DNA of 64,000 nucleotides from Rhabdaerophilum sp. SD176 (lineage in GTDB: Bacteria > Pseudomonadota > Alphaproteobacteria > Rhizobiales > Beijerinckiaceae), in NCBI RefSeq assembly GCF_030143245.1, contig NZ_JARJNS010000006.1, positions 62,001 through 126,000 of the forward strand. The letters run 5' to 3'. The position numbers were made by a program, and so were the translations under genes. Each line of letters opens with the position of its first letter. Within the stretch, counting starts at the first letter, position 1. This document shows positions 43,100-50,837 of this stretch, piece by piece. Under the pieces are notes generated by a model. It was given only the letters and a program-made list of their open reading frames with translations. It was not told the origin of the DNA and ran no database searches.

Positions 43100-43485
43100 G
43101 GAACCCCCGCGCCCTGTGACCCCGCCGACTCACCCGATCGGCCATTCTTGCCGGGAATCCGGCGATATCTGCGGCGTTTTGTCCAGAACCTGCCGGCATT
43201 CCGCTGTTGATGTCCGGCTCATGCACTCGGGAATACGACTGGGGCCCTGATCGGCATATTCGAGAGAGCCTGTGGGTTTTGCCACAGATCAGGGCTGCGA
43301 AGATGCAAGGATGCAATCCGCCTTCCTTGTGTTTCCGAGAGCCGATGACCGAAAGCACGCCCCCCTGCCTGATCGAGCGCCAGCCTTCCTCTGCGAAGGC
43401 TGGCTCTCCCTCACGCCGGCCTCGCGTGACATCGCCACCGAAACTGCCTAGCTTCACCCCCCGATCCGATTGGCAGGGGGTGTCG
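43100..43485. other. 386-bp divergent intergenic region, TMEM43-like / cyclase
   Basis: Open frames run through this region but show no domain pattern, so I leave it non-coding. It holds the Crp-spaced palindrome at 43271-43286. I find no convincing -35/-10 pair by eye. Confidence 0.4.
43271..43286. promoter_or_regulatory. Crp/Fnr-type palindrome upstream of the cyclase gene
   Basis: TGTGGGTTTTGCCACA is a perfect 5-6-5 inverted repeat (TGTGG-N6-CCACA) with the spacing of the Crp site TGTGA-N6-TCACA. A flanking C-G pair extends it. It lies 199 bp before the cyclase ATG. A Crp/Fnr gene stands at the far end of the module. Confidence 0.5.
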
Positions 43486-45282
43486 ATGGCGGATGAGGGT
43501 TCGACGCTTCATCGGTTCGCGACGGGGGAACTCGCGTGGTCGAGCGGCGTGATCGTCTTCATCGACGTGATGGAATCCGTCCGGCTGACCGCCAGGGATG
43601 GCGGGCTCTTCATCACGCGCTGGATCGAACAGCGACAGGCCATCGAGGATCTCTTCGCCCGTGGTGACGGTCGGGTGATCCGGTCGACCGGAGACGGGAT
43701 CATCGGCCAGTTTTCCGAACCGCGAGCGGCTATCGCATCACTTTTCGAGGCCATGGCGATGGTCGAGCGCGCCAATACCGATCTCGCGGGCCCGCTGCCG
43801 ATTGCTATCCGCGTCGGGATGGCACGCGGCGAATTCCTGACAGACCGGCAGGACATCTACGGCCAGGCCGTCAATCTCGCGGCGCGCCTGTCCGGCCTCG
43901 GCATGCCCAGCGCCATTATTGTCCCCGAAGATCTCCGCGCGGACCTTGTCGACGGCGTCGACGCCGAGATCGAGGATCTCGGAACCTGTTTTCTCAAGCA
44001 CCTGGAGGCGCCTATCCGGGCCTATGCACTTCGTCCCGTCGGCAAGCGGCGGCTGCCGTTGATGCCGGCCCGCAATGATGCGCAACTCGTCCCCACGATT
44101 GCCGTAGTCCCGCTTGTGCCGATCCAGGGTGGACCGGCGCGGGATGCGCTCGGCGACATCATTGCCGATGAACTCATCTCTGCCCTCTCGGGTTCGCCCT
44201 ATCTGAATGTCATCTCGCGGCTCTCGGCCTCTGTGGCCCGGCAACGCGGCCTTTCGCCCGGGCTCGCGGCAGAGGCGTTGCAGGCCGACTATATCGTTTC
44301 GGGCACGTATTCCGCGCTTCAGGACAGGGTCAGGGCGACGCTCGAACTCACCGAAAGGAAGACGGGCCTTGTGCGGCTGGAGCAGCGCTTCTCCATGCCG
44401 GCGGAGGCGCTGATCACGGCGGAGTTCCATGGATTCGACGGATTCATCGCCGGGTTACTGCAGGCCGTGCTCCGGAACGAGGTCCAGCGCGTGCGGCGGC
44501 AGACCCTGCCCAGCCTCGAAAGCCATTCGTTGCTGCTCGGGGCCGTGAGCATGATGCACCGCGCCGGCCGGCAGGATTTTGCGTATGCGGCCGAGATCCT
44601 CTCCACCTTGATGGAACGCCATCCGCGCGAGACGCTTCCCTGCGCTTGGCTCGCCTGCTGGTACACGATCAAGGTGCAGAAGGGCCTCTCCGATGACCCT
44701 GCCCGCGAGGGGAACGAAGCGAGTGCTTTGGCGCGGCGGGCCATGGATCTCGACCCGGACAACCCGCTTGCGCTGGCGGTGGCCGGGTTGATCGAGACGA
44801 ATTTCGCCCGGCGCTTCGTCGATGCGGAAACCCTGCTGGACCGCGCGAGCGACCTCAATCCGAACGAGACCTATGCCCTCCTTCACAAAGCGGCCTTGCT
44901 GCAATTCACCGATCGCGGGGCGGAGGCCTATCCGATTGCGCGGCGGGCCATGATGCTCTCGCCGTTTGATCCGCATCGCTACTATTTCGAGGCCATTGCA
45001 GCCTCCTCTGCCTTCTCGGCCGGCAATTACGAGCTTGCACTCGCCCATGCCGACGAGGCGATCCGCGCCAACCGGCTCTACCCTTCCGGCAGCCGGGTCA
45101 GGGCCGCTACCCTCTGGCACCTCGGCCGGAAGGACGAGGCGCGGAAAACCGCGCAGGCGCTGCAGGATATTGAACCCAACCTCACGGTCGCACGGTGGCT
45201 GGCCAAATCCCCAGCAGCCGATTTCGATGTCGGCAACCGGATGGCGGCAGGATTGCGCGGCGCGGGAATCGCGGAAAACTAA
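43486..45282 (+). CDS. Class III nucleotide cyclase with C-terminal TPR domain
   Basis: This 598-residue protein has a cyclase domain at residues 20-170 with the key residues in place: metal Asp27 in FIDVMES, Asp70 in STGDGIIGQF, and transition-state Asn130 and Arg134 in AVNLAARL. Residues 190-330 resemble the FlgO/TolB-N-like middle domain common in rhizobial cyclases (TIAVVPLVPIQGG...DELISALS). The rest is TPR-like helices (ARRAMDLDPDNPLALAVAGL; ASDLNPNETYALLHKAALL). It probably makes cAMP in the cytosol. ATG 43486 follows GGGGG. It is 29 bp before the NGL-repeat gene, so co-transcribed. Confidence 0.85.
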   Translation: MADEGSTLHRFATGELAWSSGVIVFIDVMESVRLTARDGGLFITRWIEQRQAIEDLFARGDGRVIRSTGDGIIGQFSEPRAAIASLFEAMAMVERANTDLAGPLPIAIRVGMARGEFLTDRQDIYGQAVNLAARLSGLGMPSAIIVPEDLRADLVDGVDAEIEDLGTCFLKHLEAPIRAYALRPVGKRRLPLMPARNDAQLVPTIAVVPLVPIQGGPARDALGDIIADELISALSGSPYLNVISRLSASVARQRGLSPGLAAEALQADYIVSGTYSALQDRVRATLELTERKTGLVRLEQRFSMPAEALITAEFHGFDGFIAGLLQAVLRNEVQRVRRQTLPSLESHSLLLGAVSMMHRAGRQDFAYAAEILSTLMERHPRETLPCAWLACWYTIKVQKGLSDDPAREGNEASALARRAMDLDPDNPLALAVAGLIETNFARRFVDAETLLDRASDLNPNETYALLHKAALLQFTDRGAEAYPIARRAMMLSPFDPHRYYFEAIAASSAFSAGNYELALAHADEAIRANRLYPSGSRVRAATLWHLGRKDEARKTAQALQDIEPNLTVARWLAKSPAADFDVGNRMAAGLRGAGIAEN

Positions 45283-45311
45283 TCCCGGAAAACCAGGGGC
45301 AGGAGCTCAGC

Positions 45312-46547
45312 ATGTCGTTTGCCAACGGATTGAATGGGCTGAATGGCCTTAACGGGCTCAACGGCCTCAATGGTCTCAACGGCCTTAACGGGCTGAATGG
45401 CCTGAATGGCCTGAACGGCCTCAACGGTTTGAACGGCCTCAACGGGCTCAATGGCCTGAACGGACTTTCCGGCAGCTGGAACGCGGCTCCGGGCAGCGCC
45501 CTGACGATCCATGAGGCGCTGGCCGGACTCTACGCGCCGCCGTCATCCTTGCCCGGGCCGGTTCCCGCCACCGAGCAGGACAGCCTCGCCCGCTGGTCAA
45601 GTGATGTGCGCGCCCGCATCCTCGATGCCGAACTGTTCTCGCAGCTCGCCTTTTCGGCTGATCCGGCCAATCCGCGCGGCTTCATTGTCCATTCCTCGCA
45701 GCAAAGCTGGACCAGCGAGCCTGGCGGCCCGCATCTCTCGGCCCAGTACGACCCCATCGTGACAATGGTTCCGCCAAGCATCGCCCAGCTGGGTGACCGG
45801 CAACTGGCGCTGGTGGCCAATGCGGCCCTCCTCCGCGGAGACCGGATCCACGAGATCCTCGGCCAGATCCCGGCGCCGTTGCCTTATCTCGGCATGTTTG
45901 TCCCGCTTTCAGAGGAGCGGACGCGCTGGACGCTCGAATTGTTGTCGACAGTCTTTCGCCTGTCTGTCTTTGTCGAGATGGCCTTCAAACACGCTTTCTC
46001 GCTGCCGCGCCCGAACCAGCTTTCACCCCAGATCAACCCGGTCATCCCGACCCCGATGCACGGCACGCTGCCGAGCGGGCATGCGACGGAAGCCTTCGCC
46101 ATGGTGGCCTTGCTGGTCGAGCTTCTGGAAAAGGCCGGCGCCCGCGAGGCAGGACGGCCCTGGCGGGAGCGGCTGTTCAAGCTGGCGGACCGGATCGCCT
46201 ATAACCGGACCGTGGCCGGCGTTCACTTCCCCGTCGACAATGCAGCAGGTGCCATGCTCGGGGTTGCCCTGGCCCGATATCTCGCCGCGCGCTGCCAGGG
46301 ATCCGAGGCGTCCTGCCATTCGTGGCATTTCGATGCCTCGACTTTCTGCGGGGACGAGCCCGACGGCTTCTTCGATCACGCCGCCCTGATCCGGCAGATG
46401 GATATCGGAGATGGCCCGCCCGCCGATGCTGCCGAGGCGGGTGCCCCGGCCGTTGTTGCGGGCCTCAGCGTCCAGGCCCGGCTGACGCTCGGCTCCTCGG
46501 GCGTGCTCGGCTGGCTCTGGCAGCAGGCGCTCGCGGAATGGGCCTGA
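45312..46547 (+). CDS. NGL-repeat PAP2/vanadium-haloperoxidase-fold protein
   Basis: The 411-residue product starts MSFA, then sixteen perfect Asn-Gly-Leu triplets (residues 5-52), then a PAP2/VHPO-like domain. The anion site is complete: Lys226-x6-Arg233-Pro (KHAFSLPRP), Ser255-Gly-His257 (LPSGHA) and Arg299-x5-His305-x3-Asp309 (NRTVAGVHFPVD). It could be a phosphatase or a vanadate-dependent peroxidase; sequence alone does not decide. There is no signal peptide. AGGAG precedes the ATG. It lies between the cyclase and subtilase genes in one operon. I know of no described protein with this head. Confidence 0.85.
   Translation: MSFANGLNGLNGLNGLNGLNGLNGLNGLNGLNGLNGLNGLNGLNGLNGLNGLSGSWNAAPGSALTIHEALAGLYAPPSSLPGPVPATEQDSLARWSSDVRARILDAELFSQLAFSADPANPRGFIVHSSQQSWTSEPGGPHLSAQYDPIVTMVPPSIAQLGDRQLALVANAALLRGDRIHEILGQIPAPLPYLGMFVPLSEERTRWTLELLSTVFRLSVFVEMAFKHAFSLPRPNQLSPQINPVIPTPMHGTLPSGHATEAFAMVALLVELLEKAGAREAGRPWRERLFKLADRIAYNRTVAGVHFPVDNAAGAMLGVALARYLAARCQGSEASCHSWHFDASTFCGDEPDGFFDHAALIRQMDIGDGPPADAAEAGAPAVVAGLSVQARLTLGSSGVLGWLWQQALAEWA
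45324..45467 (+). repeat. Sixteen 9-bp units encoding Asn-Gly-Leu
   Basis: Every unit encodes NGL without exception, but the codons vary (AAC/AAT; GGA/GGC/GGG/GGT; TTG/CTG/CTC/CTT). Protein identity with synonymous drift means the tract is old and kept by selection on the peptide, not a fresh slippage product. Confidence 0.95.
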
Positions 46548-46578
46548 CGACCGGCGTCGCAGCACAAGGGAGGCGCCC

Positions 46579-48663
46579 ATGACGTGGCGAACCGGCACCA
46601 GCGCCTATCAATCGCTCCCGCTGGCCATGGACCCGCTGGCAGACTGGATCCGCCCCGAGGTCGTTCGCAGCCCGACCGGCCGGACCCTCCTGCTGGTCCG
46701 GCTGGCCGAAGGCGTGGACATTGCAGCGCTCCGCAGCTTCCGGCATGCGCCGGACCCCAACCGGCTTTTCGTGCATCAGGGCCGCGGTGTCACGACAGGC
46801 CAATGGCACCAGACGCTGGATATCCCCGCGACGGCCAGCGGCACCTGGAGCAAGGCGCGTTACCTCACTGCCCGCGCATTGCCGCTCTTCTTCGAGTGGC
46901 TGCTGGCTTCATCCTCGGTCCAGAGCCTGTTCGACGAGATCACGCTCTGCCAGTCGATCGACGCGCCGCCCGCGCCACTCCGCCTCCGCAGCGCGGCGCT
47001 TGCAGCGCCCATGGCAAAGCCGCGGGATGTCCGGGTGCTGACCGGCATCATTGATCACGGGTTTCCGGTGGCCGGTCCGGTTTTCTCGCGCCGCTCGGCT
47101 GGGCAGGGAGGTTGGGGCACCCGGCTTCGGGCGCTCTGGATCCAGGATGGCCGGCCGGCTGCCGCTCATCCCGATCAGGGCCTCGCCTCGCCGGAAGGGT
47201 TCGAATACGGCGCAAAGATTTCCGGCGAAGGCATTGTCCGGCATCTCGCCAGCGTGGATGGGGACGAGGATCGGTTCTATGCCGCGACCGGCCTTTTCCG
47301 GAGCCATGACCGGGACAGCTACTGGACCCAGCTTTCCGCCAGCCACGGCGCCCATGTCTCCGGCCTCGCGCTCGACCCCTCGGGCCCAGTGGACGGATCG
47401 GAGCCGGTTGTCGCCGTGCACCTGCCGAAAACCACGGTCGATGACAGTTCGGGCGCGGCCCTTTCGGCGCATGCCTTCGATGCGCTGCGCTTTATCCTCG
47501 CCGAAGCGGAACACATTGCCCATCCAGCGCCTGCGCCGCTTTTCGTGCTGGACGAGGGGCAGCCCCGGCCTCAACCGGAAGCGATTGCCGTGCCCCCGGT
47601 GGTTGTGAATCTGAGCTACGGGTTCAATGCCGGCCCGCATGATGGCGAGGGGCCGCTGGAGAAGGCGCTGCTCGAGATGCAGACCCTGTGGAGCCGCGCA
47701 CATCCGCGTTCGCCGCTGGTCATCGTGCTGCCGGCGGGCAATGGCTACCAATCCCAGACCTTCGCCCAATGGGATCGGCATGCCCTGAGCGATCCGGCAA
47801 AAGCCCGCGTCATCTGGGAAATTCCCCCGGATGACGGCAGCGCCAATTCGGTCCAGATCTGGTTGCCGCGGGGCTTCCGGGGCAAAGCGCATATCACTCT
47901 GACCTCGCCCTCCGGCGCCTCAATGCGGCTGGGCAACCGGAAGGGCACAATCGCCGATCTGCAGGGCCGTTCCGGCGTGCCTGTGGCCATGGGGCTCTAT
48001 TGCGCGCCGCAGGCTTCCCGCCCGCGCGGGATGTTCCAGCTTGTGGTCGGGCCGACCCAGCCGGATGCGGTCAACCGCTCGGCCAGCGGCGCGTGGGAAA
48101 TCCGGATCGAGGCCACGGGGCTGCTGCGGAACGAAGCCATCGAAGCCTGGGTGCAGCGGGATGACCTGCCCGTCGCCACGGCGAGACCCTCACGCCAATC
48201 GCGGTTCCGGCATGCCGATTTCCGCCCGTTCGATCCGCCCGGCCAACCCGGCGATGGCTCAAGAGAGACGAGCCCCGTCCAGCGGCCGGGCAGCCTGAAT
48301 GCACTCGCCACAGGGCCCCGCACGCTGGTGATTGGCGCCTGCGCCGCGCGCAAGATCTTCCCGATCGAGGTCTCGCTTTATTCCGGCGGCGGTCGGCCCG
48401 AATGGCAGAACGGGGTCGATGGCCTTGCCGCCTCCGATGATTCCGCCTTGCTCCCGGGGCGCCTTTCCTCGGGCATGCGGGCAGCGGGTTCGATCCGCTT
48501 GTTCGGTACGAGTATGGCCGCGGCCATGGCGACGCGGGAAATTGCCCGTTTGATCCACCGGTTCCGGCGCGGCAAGCCCAAGACCGTCTTTGCGCAGATG
48601 CTGGTCGACCCGCCCGTCCCTGTGCCGGATGCGAGGCGCGGAAATGGCCGGCTCGCGCCGTAG
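46579..48663 (+). CDS. Subtilisin-like (S8) serine protease with a large insertion
   Basis: This 694-residue protease has the S8 triad Asp159 (TGIIDHGF), His256 (SASHGAHVSGLA) and Ser645 (FGTSMAAAM), plus the oxyanion Asn388 (LPAGNGY). The gap between Asn388 and Ser645 is about 257 residues, much more than in subtilisin, so a beta-rich domain is inserted (HITLTSPSGASMRLG...GAWEIRIEATG). The 140-residue N-terminal part has no signal peptide, so the enzyme may be cytosolic. AAGGGAGG precedes the ATG. It follows the NGL-repeat gene by 31 bp and is convergent with the Crp/Fnr gene (8 bp). Confidence 0.88.
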   Translation: MTWRTGTSAYQSLPLAMDPLADWIRPEVVRSPTGRTLLLVRLAEGVDIAALRSFRHAPDPNRLFVHQGRGVTTGQWHQTLDIPATASGTWSKARYLTARALPLFFEWLLASSSVQSLFDEITLCQSIDAPPAPLRLRSAALAAPMAKPRDVRVLTGIIDHGFPVAGPVFSRRSAGQGGWGTRLRALWIQDGRPAAAHPDQGLASPEGFEYGAKISGEGIVRHLASVDGDEDRFYAATGLFRSHDRDSYWTQLSASHGAHVSGLALDPSGPVDGSEPVVAVHLPKTTVDDSSGAALSAHAFDALRFILAEAEHIAHPAPAPLFVLDEGQPRPQPEAIAVPPVVVNLSYGFNAGPHDGEGPLEKALLEMQTLWSRAHPRSPLVIVLPAGNGYQSQTFAQWDRHALSDPAKARVIWEIPPDDGSANSVQIWLPRGFRGKAHITLTSPSGASMRLGNRKGTIADLQGRSGVPVAMGLYCAPQASRPRGMFQLVVGPTQPDAVNRSASGAWEIRIEATGLLRNEAIEAWVQRDDLPVATARPSRQSRFRHADFRPFDPPGQPGDGSRETSPVQRPGSLNALATGPRTLVIGACAARKIFPIEVSLYSGGGRPEWQNGVDGLAASDDSALLPGRLSSGMRAAGSIRLFGTSMAAAMATREIARLIHRFRRGKPKTVFAQMLVDPPVPVPDARRGNGRLAP

Positions 48664-48671
48664 AGGCTGGC

Positions 48672-49352
48672 TCAGCCTGAATCCGGATCGGCAAGGGCCC
48701 GAAGCCGGGGCAGATCGAGGATTTCGATCGTCTGGCGCCCTGTCCGCAGAATTCCTTGGGTGGCCAGGAAAGCGAGTTCCCGCGTTACGGCCTCGCGATG
48801 CGTCGCGGTCAGCGCCGCAATTTCGTAATGGGTCGGCGCAGGTTTGATGGTGCAGGCACTGCCCGGCCGGCGGGCCTGCTCGGCAAGGCGAAGAATTGCC
48901 TTCCGGATCCGGATCGGGACGGGGTAGACCGTGAACTCGAACACGCGCGCCGAGAGATCGCGCAGCTTGCGGACCAGTTCGCGCGACAGGTTCAGGCCGA
49001 TGCGCGGATAGCGCAGGATGAATTCGTTGAACTGCTCGCCCCGCATCCGGGCGATCCGCGCCTCGCCGATGGCAATCACATCCGCCGAGCGAAGCTGGCC
49101 GTCGACCGCCGCGAATTCCCCGAAATAGGATCCTTCCGCGATGTCGAGATACACGACTTCATGGCCATCCGGCGCGAAGCGCTTGGCCTGCACGCGCCCC
49201 GACAGCACGAAGAAGATATCGGTGTTGGGTTCGTCGGTGCTGATGATCGCCTTTCCGGCCGCATAGCGGCGCACGACCACGGCCTGTTCCAGCACCGCAA
49301 TCGCCGCAGCGTCCAGCCCTTGGAAAAGAACGATTTCCGACAGTTCCGACAT
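48672..49352 (-). CDS. Crp/Fnr-family transcriptional regulator
   Basis: This 226-residue regulator has a cyclic-nucleotide-binding domain (about residues 8-125). Its phosphate-binding cassette SYFGEFAAVDGQLRSAD keeps Glu79 and Arg88-Ser89, as in cAMP-binding members. The C-terminal winged helix reads THYEIAALTATHREAVTRELAFLATQGIL. There are no Fnr-type cysteine clusters. It is convergent with the subtilase gene, and a cyclase is encoded three genes away, so a local cyclic-nucleotide circuit is plausible. A candidate target is the palindrome at 43271. Confidence 0.9.
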   Translation of the reverse strand: MSELSEIVLFQGLDAAAIAVLEQAVVVRRYAAGKAIISTDEPNTDIFFVLSGRVQAKRFAPDGHEVVYLDIAEGSYFGEFAAVDGQLRSADVIAIGEARIARMRGEQFNEFILRYPRIGLNLSRELVRKLRDLSARVFEFTVYPVPIRIRKAILRLAEQARRPGSACTIKPAPTHYEIAALTATHREAVTRELAFLATQGILRTGRQTIEILDLPRLRALADPDSG

Positions 49353-49438
49353 GGTTTCCGCCCCCGCGGCCCGCAGACCAAGCCTGCCATAAGAGGACTA
49401 GCAAAGTCCCGCGCGGGTGACCACTGGCCGGAGGAAGA

Positions 49439-50743
49439 CTAGGCGAGCACCTGCTGCATGACCACAAGGAGCACCAATCCGAGCCCGGCCTGCAGGAGCG
49501 CGGTCAGCGTCACCCAGCGCAGGCCCTGATCGGCACGGAGGCCGGCCTGATCGGAGGCCAACCAGAAATAGCCGTCCTGGATATGCGGCGCCCCGATAGC
49601 GCCGGTCGTCACCGCCAGCACAACAAGCGCCCGCCCGGCAGGATCATCCAGCCCCAGCGGCGCCAGCAGCGGAATCATCACGCCTGCTGCGGTGATCGCC
49701 GCTGTCAGGGCCGAGCCCTGCAGGATGCGGCTGACAAGGGCGACGAGGAAAGGCAGAGCCAGCCCGAGCCGTGCCGGGCCTTCCGCGACCGCCTCCACCG
49801 CGAGGCTGGCGAAGCCATCCTGATGCAGGACGAGCTGGAGCCCGCCCGCGGCACCAACGGCCAGCAGCAGGCCTGCCGAGGCCGTGATGGCGCGGGCAAC
49901 CGTGCCTTCCCCGACAAGCGCCTCACGGATGGCGGCAGGGCCGGCCGGCAGCAGGGCAAAACCGAGACCGACGACCAGCAGCATGAGCGGCAGGCCGAGG
50001 CGGATCATCTGTTCGCGCGTATTGCCGCTGGCCAGCGGCTCACTGGGGATCTGGCCGAGCGCGTTGAGAATGATCATGGCCAGAAGGCAGAGGATAGCAA
50101 GCGCAAGACCGAACACGGTCCGGCGCGGCCCGGCCGGCGTAACCGGCATGGCTTCTAGCGGGATTTCCGGTGCGCCACGCGTCAGCCAGAGCCCGAACAG
50201 GGCCTGCGCAAGTGCCACGGGTGCGCCAAAGACAAGGACGAGGCGCCAATCCGCCTGCAGGACCGCTATGGCAGCGATCGGCAACGGCGCAGGCAGCATG
50301 GCCCCCTGCAGCGCGTTGACAATGGCGGCAGCCCCCAAAGCAGCACGGGAACGGCCCGTCTGGACCAGAACAATCAACGGCTGCAGGACAGCAAGGGACG
50401 CGAGCGGTGTGCCGCCGATGCCGGCCGGCAGCGCGACCAGCCAGAGCAGACGGGGCCGCCAACGCTCGGGCAGATAGGCGCGAAGCCGCGCAACAGCGCC
50501 GGTCGCGGCGCCAATCCACGCGACAAGAATGCCGGCAAGGATCGTCAGGCCGCCGGCAGCCAGCGACTGGCCGAAACCATTGTGGAAACTGCGCGCAACC
50601 CAGGTCAGGTCAACCCGTAGCAACAGGCAGAAGAGGCAGGTCGAAAGGACCAGCGCCACGAAGGGCACCACACGATAGTGGTAGCTCAGGAAGGCCGTGA
50701 AACCGACGAGTGCGAACAGAAGAAGGAACTTGGCGTCATCCAC
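49439..50743 (-). CDS. GntP-like permease (gluconate:H+ symporter family)
   Basis: This 434-residue membrane protein with about 12 helices resembles the GntP/GntT group. The C-terminal GAPHIQDGYFWLASDQAG block corresponds to the SHxNDSGFWL motif, and ILQGSALTAAITAAGVMIPLL to the conserved GSATVA segment. Cargoes of this family are gluconate and related hydroxy acids; here the motif is degenerate, so specificity is open. It lies 86 bp from the Crp/Fnr gene on the same strand and is divergent from the GH5 gene. Confidence 0.7.
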   Translation of the reverse strand: MDDAKFLLLFALVGFTAFLSYHYRVVPFVALVLSTCLFCLLLRVDLTWVARSFHNGFGQSLAAGGLTILAGILVAWIGAATGAVARLRAYLPERWRPRLLWLVALPAGIGGTPLASLAVLQPLIVLVQTGRSRAALGAAAIVNALQGAMLPAPLPIAAIAVLQADWRLVLVFGAPVALAQALFGLWLTRGAPEIPLEAMPVTPAGPRRTVFGLALAILCLLAMIILNALGQIPSEPLASGNTREQMIRLGLPLMLLVVGLGFALLPAGPAAIREALVGEGTVARAITASAGLLLAVGAAGGLQLVLHQDGFASLAVEAVAEGPARLGLALPFLVALVSRILQGSALTAAITAAGVMIPLLAPLGLDDPAGRALVVLAVTTGAIGAPHIQDGYFWLASDQAGLRADQGLRWVTLTALLQAGLGLVLLVVMQQVLA

Positions 50744-50837
50744 GGGCGAGTCTAATCCTTTGGCGGGCCGGTGTCCTTAGCATTGCCGGCTGCCGGATCG
50801 GAAGCCCTTGCCGAGTTCCTCCCAACCGGAGTTTCGC

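Noticed and set aside
43207-43485. Upstream in-frame extension of the cyclase to 43207.
   Set aside because: The extra residues are Arg/Pro/Ser-rich and cross the Crp-like palindrome; ATG 43486 has a good ribosome site next to the domain start.
45324-45467. The 9-bp repeat as a CRISPR-like array or simple microsatellite.
   Set aside because: There are no spacers, the frame is kept, and codons drift while the peptide is constant.
45182-45512. Minus-strand repeats (Pro-Leu-Arg-Pro or Val-Glu-Ala-type) under the NGL tract.
   Set aside because: They are the other-frame readings of the 9-bp repeat and have no gene context.
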